Assembly: GCA_029747585.1 (NCBI GenBank)
Contig: JAPEVF010000877.1
Span: forward strand, 1-18,686
Source: Pleurotus djamor
Lineage: Eukaryota > Basidiomycota > Agaricomycetes > Agaricales > Pleurotaceae
Direction: 5' to 3'
DNA length: 18,686 bases
A model generated the notes under the pieces. That model was not told the origin of the DNA. It ran no database searches and worked only from the letters and a program-made list of their open reading frames with translations. Below, one piece after another: positions 9,725 through 18,686 of the stretch. The stretch's first letter is position 1, and each line of letters opens with the position of its first letter. The translations under genes and the position numbers were made by a program.

Positions 9725-10834
9725 CTACTTGCGGTGCTTAGATGCCCTCAGAGCTTCATGACGGTTAACTATAAACTGAGAGATTTGCCCAGCACAATCT
9801 TTGATGCTCTCAGCTTCAGTGTCTTCGTCCCATATCTCCGCAAGCTGCTCCAATGCCCAGAGGGCCGTGCGCTCAACCCGCGTCACGCGATCGGTGAAGA
9901 TGCTTTTGGCCGTATGACCTGAGACTTCTTCAATTGCTGCCATTACGATTCGCAGCGTCTCCTCAGTGAAACTGAAATCGGCAACTTTTCTTCCTTCATC
10001 GCAGCGGTCAGGGACTCCCTCGGCGCCGGCGGTGACCTTGAGTAGCCAGAGCTCACATGCTCCCAGGACTTCGAGGCATCCACAATCAAGGGTAGATCCT
10101 TCAATGCGAGTTTGATTATTTCCACGCTGGCGGTGATAGCAAGAGATACACTTGTATATGTCTCGCTGAATGGAATTCATAAGAGAATAGACAGCATACT
10201 AGTAATCACAGTGAACATACCCGATTACGAAGTGTATGAACAGCAACCTTACGCCCCGCTTCGACGCAGCCTAGTAAGATGGGAAGATTCTTGCGGGCGG
10301 CAGCGGCGATCTCGGGTGTTAGCTTAACCAGCTTTCCATTGTCGTCTCGAATCTTGACTTGAGGCACAGTGACGGCTAGACCAAAAGGAGTGAGAAGCAA
10401 ATATGGATAGAAGAAGACAGAGATATACCAGGCTTCGAGCTTGGTACCGGTTTTGCCTTTTTTAGTCCAGAGATCCCCAGTCCATCCAGCCAGTCCCACA
10501 CAGTAATAACATCTTCGTTTGAGAGCACCGTGTTTTCATTCATAATTTGGCCAGCAAGAGGGTAAGCGAGATTGGAAGGCGGCTTTCCAAGCTTGGAGCA
10601 GCCATCTACAACCGTCTTGTGAACGGCAGTCATTTGGTTGAATATGGCGGTGCTTTTCGGGCATCCATTGCTGATGATGAGGTATTTGGGCTGTTGCTTG
10701 ATCCAGGAACCATGTTCGGCCGTAATGTTGATGAAGCCTTGAATAACACCAAAAGGGAGGCCGTTGACAAATGCGAACTTGGAATCTAAGGTAATCGTTA
10801 ACTTTGCACGGTAAGGGGCCGCGAGATTGTTCAA
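9725..10834 (-). CDS. Unrecognised multi-exon protein, 5' end not found
   Basis: Reverse strand. A long open exon (about 10834 to 10430) contains SKFAFVNGLPFGVIQGFIN and ITVWDWLDGLGISGLKKA. An intron with GTATAT donor and GTCTAG acceptor joins it in phase to AVTVPQVKIRDDNGK...AAAARKNLPILLGCVEAG. Another intron (GTATGT...TTCAG) leads towards VEIIKLALKDLPLIVDASK. The last part, FTEETLRIVMAAIEEVSG...ALWALEQLAEIWDED, is in a different frame and ends at the stop 9725-9727. Either a 65-nt intron starting at GTCACC or a frameshift is needed between these. No ATG opens the first exon: an in-frame stop lies just upstream and the minisatellite starts about 110 bp further. I recognise no domain; the helical, charged C-terminus suggests a soluble protein. 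Confidence 0.5.
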
Positions 10835-10946
10835 AAGGAGAAGTTAGGGAGGAAAGGGGAGTGTTAGGGATTGATAGTTGAAGTTACGATAACGTACATT
10901 AATCAAAGGGACGAAGTGTAAAGAATGAACGAATAAGCCAGGGATT

Positions 10947-11440
10947 GAAGTGCGTAAATTACACACTTAGTGATTGTCCTCAAGCGTGTAACTTATGCAC
11001 TTCAAGACAATCATCAAGTGTGTAAATTACACGCTTGATACTTGCCTTGAAGCGCATAATTTACACGCTTGAGGACAACCATCAAGTGTGTAAGTTTTAC
11101 GCTTAATGATCATCCTCAAGCGTGTAAGTTATATGCTTAATGATCATTCTCAAGCGTGTAAATTACACACCTCGGGCAATCGCCAAGTGTGCAAATTACA
11201 CACACAAGGACGGCCACCAAGTGTGTAGATTACACATATGAGGACGATCACCAGGCGTGTAGATTACACACATGAGGACAGTCTACAAGTGTGGAAATTA
11301 CGCGCCTTGAGACAGTCTACAAGTGTGTAAATTACGCGCCTTGAGACAGTTGTCAGGTGTGTAAATTCCACGCATGAGGACAATCACCAAGCGTGTAAAT
11401 TACATGGTTCGAGACTATTATCAAGGGTGTAGAAGAAGGG
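10947..11440. repeat. Minisatellite: about 14.5 copies of a 34-bp palindromic unit
   Basis: Units start at 10947, 10981, 11015, 11049, 11083, 11117, 11151, 11184, 11218, 11252, 11286, 11320, 11354, 11388 and a partial one at 11422. Spacing is exactly 34 bp except once 33 bp. Each unit is a near-palindrome with arms CAAGYGTGTAA and TTACACGCTTG around a shared AAATT centre (core GCGTGTAAATTACACGC), followed by a spacer of about 11 bp. Spacers drift from left (types AATGATCATCCT) to right (AGGACAATCAC, AGACAGTCTA), so the array seems to have grown in blocks. Copies differ at several positions, so this is not a recent expansion. Single-strand hairpins or a series of dimeric protein-binding sites are both possible on sequence grounds. 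Confidence 0.93.
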
Positions 11441-11904
11441 GGGAAGTGTTGGAAGCGATAAAAACACACATGTGGGGAGGTGAAAGCGCAGGAAAAAGAC
11501 CACTCACCCTCGTCCATTGCGATGTCAGCAGGTTCGGCACCTTGGCGAGGTGGCGGCGGCGCAGCTCCATCTTCGTCCATGGCCATATTTTCTCCGCGAC
11601 TAATGTTGGGGTCCATCGCTGGGTTGCTTGAGCAAACTTGGGAGGAAGATTCTAAGCGCATGAACTCACCAGATCCGAGCAATTGCTCTAAAATACGGAT
11701 TTGGTCCTGGGTTTCCTTTTCTGAGTTCAATGGTTAACGGTGTATCATAGTAACGCCAATTCTACATCCCAAGCACTCACTGCGAAAGCCCTTATTCCTC
11801 AATTTCACCCTCTGTGCCTGACCGGACTTGTTATATCTTTCTAAAGCCTCCCTCGCCTTTCTCAACTCTTCATTGCGGGTACGGTCCGACTCTGAAGGGG
11901 CCAT
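11353..11904 (-). CDS. Small unrecognised acidic/coiled protein whose last exon lies in the minisatellite
   Basis: Reverse strand, ATG at 11904. Exons 11781-11904, 11508-11720 and, if the donor GTGAGT at 11507 is used, 11353-11414; phases close to 132 residues. The N-terminus is charged and helical (NEELRKAREALERYNKSGQA, then QRVKLRNKGFR), continued across the first intron as KKETQDQIRILEQLL, which looks like a short coiled coil. The second half is low-complexity and acidic (MAMDEDGAAPPPPRQGAEPA). The last 21 codons (VSNHVIYTLGDC...) are translated from minisatellite units and are unlikely to be original. The true 3' exon may have been displaced or lost. No family recognised. Confidence 0.55.
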
Positions 11905-12430
11905 GATAGGAGACACCGCCGTTTGAGGACTTCAATGTGTAGCGTTCACTAGATCAATCTGTTAGAGTGATTGTTGGTCATTCGGATCTGGCCGAGGAAC
12001 TGTACAGAGACTACAAAGGTAATAAGGGAGCACAAGTGCAGCTCGTCTAACGAGCCGTTGAAGGTAGACAGTTCAAGAACGGCGCATGCCCAAAACGGTA
12101 TTTGTGGCTGTGCCCAACTCCACGAGGAACCGACGACTGTGTTTTGGACTGAAACGCCAACCGTGGTCAACTTCTTAAATCTAACGGTCAGACCCTCCTG
12201 CGAAGTGTGTTAAATCTACAACACTAAGTTTTGATGTTGATACAAATGTCGTAAAAATTACCCAAAAATTACCCTTTCTGCCTACTCTTAGAAGCGCCCG
12301 TTTGTAGCTCACCATCTCAGGCATCACTGTTTCATCAACTTTTTTTTCTTACCTCGTCACTCTTTGTTTTCAACCACCACCATTCGCTAGGGAAAGCAGG
12401 GCTTTCTTTCCTACCACACCTCAACTAATA
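11905..12430. promoter_or_regulatory. Divergent intergenic region upstream of the kinase gene and of the small reverse-strand gene
   Basis: About 525 bp between two divergent start codons, so it should carry both promoters. The last 90 bp before the kinase ATG are rich in C and T on the forward strand (a TTTTTTTTCTT run near 12341 and CACC-rich leader), as is common around transcription starts of fungal housekeeping genes. A forward open frame at 11971-12213 has no recognisable protein features. Confidence 0.4.
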
Positions 12431-14622
<2,192 letters not shown>

Positions 14623-15028
14623 TCATTGGATATCGGCATCGTTCAGCGCATCATCTAATTTGACATACACCACATCGGACGGAACACTTGGAATCACTTA
14701 CATTATGCACATATCTCAATCATATAGCTATCTATAAACATTTTGCTGTCTAGCCTCGGTGGATACAAGAACATTACGGTCACGCCATCACCTAGAACCC
14801 CCACGGTCGTCACCAGCGCGTGCTGGATCGAGTTGATACTTTCCATGAACGTCTTCCCTTCTTAGATCTCTTGCGATGACCAACTGGTCGACCATTTAGA
14901 CATCCGACGTGCCGCGCAGAATCCGCTCTCCCTTCAGATGTGCGCTGCCCTTGAAGTCCCCTTACTTCCCCTATTCGACCATCAACCCTTCAGATTTGTC
15001 GCTTCGGCACGAGCCTCACGCTTGCCTC
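14623..15028. other. Intergenic region between kinase and F-box-like gene
   Basis: About 400 bp holding the kinase 3' end and the promoter of the next forward gene. An open frame extends upstream of 15029 in phase with the F-box gene but has no earlier ATG. I see no RNA gene or repeat. Confidence 0.4.
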
Positions 15029-16181
15029 ATGCTGTCCAACATGTCGGAGGTCACTGAGATTCACGACGACCAGCGCGAAGAGAAAAGTCAAACTTCAGAG
15101 GCCTCTAGTGATCATTCTGTCCCAGTGCTACCGCCGGAGATATGGTCCCTCATAATGCTGGAGGTCAGACCTCCGCGCTATCGCGACCTCTGGCCTTTAC
15201 TCTGCGCATGCAGTAGCCTGCATCATCTAGCGGCTCCTCTGGTCTACGAGCACGTCAAAGTCAAGTTTGGAGGATTTCGGTATCAGTCTGAACATATCCT
15301 GCAATCACTCTCATCCAGTCCATACCTCCACTATACAACCCAATTCGACATTATCATGATCAACATTCCTAACGACGCCCTCTCACGCGTCCTACTGCCA
15401 ATGAAGAACTTGGAGAGGCTGAGCTTGAAAGGTCTCAACGGAACACACTTCGAAGACTCCCCACTTGCTTTCGTTACCTCCGCCCTCACTCATTTCATCT
15501 GCACCGGCTCGGTCTCCGCGGAGGTCATCAGCAGTTTCCTCGGGCGACAATCTTCACTCCGGTATTTGGAGCTGCGAGTTGATGTTGATGCAGTTGACTT
15601 GAATATACCAGCTGAAGCCATGCCGAACCTAAAGACCTTCGTTGGTCCACCGAAACTGTGGGCGACTATGACATGGGGACGACAGATCGAGCATCTCGAC
15701 GACAAATATACAAACAGCTCCCAAATTCCAACCGCTCCGCATGTCTATCGTCATCTTCGCTCACTGCGGACTGACGGAAACATTGGTCCAATTGTGGAAT
15801 ACCTCGAGAATCTTGAATATTTCGGCATCATGACCGGGTGGGAATATTATAACTATGTAAGTGGTGAATCTCTCTCTGCAAGAATTGTAACTCAAGGTTG
15901 ATACCATTTCTCAGCGTGAATGGGGACTTCGATTCTGCCTTTCAATCCCGTCGATCCATTTACGCTATGCGTTTTTGGGAACCCCTCACACACCCTCTCT
16001 TGCTCGTGTCAAGCGGACGTTCGACAAGTTCCCTCAGCTAAAGGCAATCGATTACAGAAGGTCTGAATCACAACTTGAAGGTTATGTTCTACGGTATGTC
16101 CGTGATCAAGAGGTTGTCAAACGGATCAAGACGCCTCTGCGGCAAACTTGGAGGCCATGGTGGCGTCAGTTGGACCTTTGA
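15029..16181 (+). CDS. F-box-like protein with leucine-rich C-terminal region
   Basis: Two exons, 15029-15856 and 15915-16181, joined in phase through a 58-nt intron; 364 residues. After an acidic, polar head, residues about 31-75 read VPVLPPEIWSLIMLEV then WPLLCACSSLHHLAAPLVYEHV, the pattern of the large basidiomycete F-box-like family (Leu-Pro-x-Glu-Ile/Leu-x2-Ile start, later Val-Cys/Ala-Lys/Ser-x-Trp/Leu). Such proteins usually bind Skp1 and recruit targets to an SCF ubiquitin ligase; that role is inferred. The rest has regularly spaced leucines (NLERLSLKGLNG, SSLRYLELRVD, HLRSLRTDGN, NLEYFGI), suggesting degenerate LRRs. A second Met at 15041 is an alternative start. These families are expanded and variable in mushrooms, so no orthologue can be named. 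Confidence 0.72.
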
Positions 16182-16451
16182 TAGGTGAAATCACTTTCCA
16201 AGTAGTGATAGGGTATAATAACCCTACCAATCTTTCGTCAGTCTTGCACTGATTACAATCTATCTCTCATGTAGAGTATCTTACGGACTTGAGCGGCTAT
16301 CATCCACAACTTTCTTGATATAGAGAGTCGGTGAATTATGCGAAGGCTCCAACTAACTCTACTAGTCGCAGCGCCTGCACGGTCTTAGAGTATGTAAATA
16401 CAACAAACATCACAGAGAGAGCCTACGTTCTATAATTAGAGCCAAATCCTC
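16182..16451. other. Convergent intergenic region, 3' ends of the F-box-like and phosphate-carrier genes
   Basis: About 270 bp between two stop codons on opposite strands. It holds only 3' untranslated sequence as far as I can see; no repeat or RNA gene recognised. Confidence 0.4.
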
Positions 16452-17810
16452 TCATTCTTTATGTATTTCTAGTCCCGGGGGTGCACCCAACGCTGCGAAG
16501 AAGTATCAACCCAAGTCCTACAAGAAGACCTGTCTCAGGGTTTGACTCACCGTTCTTGATCCCGCCGTACATCAGAAACTGTCCAGACACCAGTCCGGCG
16601 GTCATGATCATCCGTGGACCCAATCCTGCGAATAAGCCTCGAAGTCCGGCCTCTCGAGCAAGGGTGATTAGTCGATACGCCATTGACCCCTTCGGACCAT
16701 GCCCTTTGTTTATCTGGCTCAGGAGTGTGTCTGCGGGCTACAGAAGTTGGAAGCAAGGTCAAGATAACAACCCTGAATGGGTATAACTTGAGTACATACC
16801 TGGCTCAAGATAGCAGCGGCAAAGCCAGCGACTACACCACTCCCGAGAGCGATGGTAAACTTGGAGGTGCCAGTCAAGGATCGCTTGGTCTCTTCGGACA
16901 TCTTCCGGTAAACCAGCTCATGACAGAACTCGTTCACGGTAAATTGGCCGATAGCGTAGGGGATTTGCCTGAAAAATAAGCGGTTTATGACGGTGTCTTA
17001 TGACAATAAGGTTGACTGACTTGCAAAGAATGGGGAGAAAGCCTGCGTACAGCTCTCTCACCCCGCCTTCGCGAGCAAGACGCGCGAATCCGCTGACGGG
17101 GCCGGTGGCATAGTTCCGCTGCGAAACGAGGCGTATGCGTGTAGCTTCCAATGGCGTTAAGAGGATATCGGCAAAGAATCTAAAAATGACCAAGTTATAA
17201 TTAGTCGAGTCTTGACCCATGGAAATGACGAAACAGTTGATTACTCCGCGACACTGCTGGCCCCGAGATAAATGGCAGTACGATATTTCACAGCGGTTTC
17301 TTGGTCTCCAGCAATACGCACGAAGGATTTCTTCCAGTATTCGTATCCGGAGAACTTGGCGCCGCCTTGAACGAGGTAGCCAACGGCTGTCGGACCGAAC
17401 CCGGTCAGGAGGGCAGAGGAGCCCTCAGAGGCAATGATACGCCGCGTGCCATTTATGAAACCAACCGACTTGAACGCAGGATCTATTTGTATCCGTGTTT
17501 TGACAACGTCGATTGCTACGCATGTTCCTCAGTGTTTGAACGTCAGACCGTTGAGTGAGCAAGACTACGTACGAGTCATGGCTCCATGAGTTAACCTGGC
17601 ATGGACGTCACGATCAGTATCTGCGTTCTCAATGCGTTCAAGGTGACTTGAGCCACATACGTAGCACAAAGAGCCCCTGTATTGAGGTGTTTAGGCGACC
17701 TCTGACATTCACGATGATAGTCGTCTAGTTCACTAACCTGCTAGGAAAAATGACCCATAGTCGCGCGAGGTGAATTGGGGTGTTCTAAACTGCTGCGGCT
17801 TCTGTGCCAT
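16452..17810 (-). CDS. PIC2: Mitochondrial phosphate carrier (SLC25 family, PIC2-like)
   Basis: Inner-membrane carrier importing phosphate into the mitochondrial matrix; yeast PIC2 also carries copper. Exons (reverse): 17738-17810, 17661-17676, 17573-17595, 17245-17515, 17021-17179, 16800-16968, 16551-16737 and 16452-16492; phases close to 312 residues, the normal carrier length. The three carrier repeats show PIDVVKTRIQ, PLEATRIRLVSQ and PADTLLSQI. Also seen are LLTGFGPTAVGYLVQGGAKF, FADILLTPLEA, CKQIPYAIGQFTVNEF and the C-terminus ALGAPPGLEIHKE. The PLEATRIRLVSQ form favours the PIC2 over the MIR1 subgroup. The second and third exons are only 16 and 23 nt and encode ALCAT and LTHGAMT, completing helix 1 before the first signature. 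The gene looks intact. Confidence 0.94.
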
Positions 17811-18046
17811 GGTGATTGAAGGAGAGAGTGAGCGAGGAGGGAATCGGGATGATAAGCACCATATTTATATTGGGTCAAAATTAGGAAAGCGTGGAAGCTG
17901 TGTGGAGCTGATGAGTTACTTATGGCATGACGGCGATGGAAGGCTTCGCCGGGAACTGGCAATCTCCAAAAGTTGACTGCCCCCAGGGTCGATAACAAGA
18001 TTCAACGAAGCAGTAAAATTCATTAGGGTTCATCAGGGGTACCTAC
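17811..18046. promoter_or_regulatory. Short promoter region of the phosphate carrier, adjacent to the MSH5 3' end
   Basis: About 235 bp between the carrier ATG and the stop of the next reverse-strand gene. It has to contain the carrier promoter and the MSH5 terminator. A TATA-like ATATTTATAT sits on the forward strand near 17861-17870 (reverse complement ATATAAATAT), roughly 50 bp upstream of the start codon; its use is a guess. Confidence 0.4.
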
Positions 18047-18686
18047 TCATGTCTGTTCCTCCGTATCGGTGGCGATATTCTCGTCTGTTTGGTCTGTACC
18101 TAAGACCTCCGCCAGTTTCTGCCGAACATCACCTGTGTCTTCAGCTTCTGCTTGAAGGTCCCAAGCAAGAAACCTGCGGCAAACGGCTTCTGCCTCTTCT
18201 AATTCAGCGCACTCCTCCGGGGTCATGTCTTCGTCCAGGAGCTGGATGATTTCATGCCTCGTTATCAGTTCGCTATTCGGTTGATGTCAGAGCCACCCTG
18301 CTCGTTGAATATCAAGATTGACATGCGTACGTTACATACTGTGCGCGCTGCACGTAGCGTTGAGGTAGACCACATATTTCAGCACATTGAGCGGCATGGG
18401 ATTCCAAGGACAATCCAGGCATTACTCTTGAACATCTTGAACGACCGATCTTGACTTGAAGCGGTGTGACCTACCTGTAGAGATAAGTCATTCTCTGAGA
18501 GGATCGGGGTCCTTGTTGTGATGTAATATCGTGGTTGTTGTCGGCCATGAACATGATTTGCATATGAACAAACGCAATTGGAAGCGTTTCCACGTCCAAG
18601 ATGTCTGGATGGAAAACGTCATGGAAGTGTGTCGTTGCTATGACTTTGGGGCAGTCTTCTCCCCGGGCCAGCAAATGCTGTATTAC
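18047..18686 (-). CDS. MSH5: MutS homologue MSH5, C-terminal end (5' part lies right of the window)
   Basis: Meiotic MutS protein that works with MSH4 to stabilise recombination intermediates and promote crossovers; it does not act in mismatch repair. Exons (reverse): 18475-18686 (open to the edge), 18331-18426 and 18047-18272; phases close, stop at 18047-18049. The first visible exon holds the end of the MutS ATPase: LLARGEDCPKVIATTHFHDV followed by FHPDIL, LPIAFVHMQIMF and MTYLYR. The second reads VMPGLSLESHAAQCAEICGL then PQRYVQRAQYV, the helix-turn-helix dimerisation region of MutS proteins. The third has LITRHEIIQLLDEDMTPEE and an acidic tail. The order and wording match MSH5 of other basidiomycetes as I know the family. 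Walker A and B lie outside the window. Presence of this gene implies a sexual cycle. Confidence 0.88.

Noticed and set aside
10947..11440. CRISPR-like array (regular palindromic repeats with spacers)
   Set aside because: The spacers are only about 11 bp and similar to one another, the repeats are degenerate, there is no cas gene, and the surrounding DNA is clearly fungal nuclear DNA with spliceosomal introns.
11627..11669. 43-nt intron (GTGAGT...CAAG) inside exon 2 of the small reverse-strand gene
   Set aside because: Removing it shifts the frame away from the clearly protein-like MDPNISRGENMAMDEDG part; reading through keeps it.
11971..12213. Forward open frame in the divergent intergenic region
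   Set aside because: No recognisable motif, no good start context, and an equally long frame exists on the other strand.

Overview
This is nuclear DNA of a filamentous basidiomycete, most likely an Agaricomycete (mushroom-forming fungus). The signs are genes packed on both strands and cut by many short GT-AG introns (mostly 48-70 nt), very small exons, short intergenic gaps, and a Crypton-type tyrosine-recombinase element. The sequence looks like draft quality: ambiguous bases cluster at 2782-2856 and a single N sits at 6184. All exon models were made by eye from splice signals, reading phase and family resemblance; no search was run.

Left part (1-4860). The 3' portion of the branched-chain 2-oxoacid dehydrogenase E1-alpha gene (+, to 1697) comes first and includes 9-nt and 8-nt microexons. 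A ZIP-family metal transporter (+, from 1979) follows. It runs into the ambiguous bases and is cut off. The N-terminal half of an MDR/P-glycoprotein-type ABC transporter (-, 4860 down to about 2890) meets it there and is also cut off. Two convergent genes broken at the same messy point suggest a sequencing or assembly join.

Middle part (4861-12430). After a poorly coding stretch there is a Crypton-like mobile element gene (+, 5945-8204). Its tyrosine recombinase keeps the R, H-x-x-R and Tyr residues, and a GCR1_C-like domain follows. Next are a decayed or poorly resolved HAD gene (8761-9276), an unrecognised multi-exon gene (-, 9725-10834), a 34-bp-period minisatellite whose unit is a near-perfect palindrome (10947-11440), and a small unrecognised gene (-, 11353-11904) whose predicted last exon lies inside the minisatellite.

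Right part (12431-18686). The region returns to conserved single-copy genes: a complete YPK1/Gad8-type AGC kinase (+), an F-box-like protein (+), a complete mitochondrial phosphate carrier of the PIC2 type (-, with 16-nt and 23-nt exons), and the C-terminal end of the meiotic MutS homologue MSH5 (-, running off the right edge).

The housekeeping genes do not form a pathway together. The accessory material (Crypton, minisatellite, damaged or unresolved genes) is confined to about 5-11.9 kb, which is the part most worth a second look.
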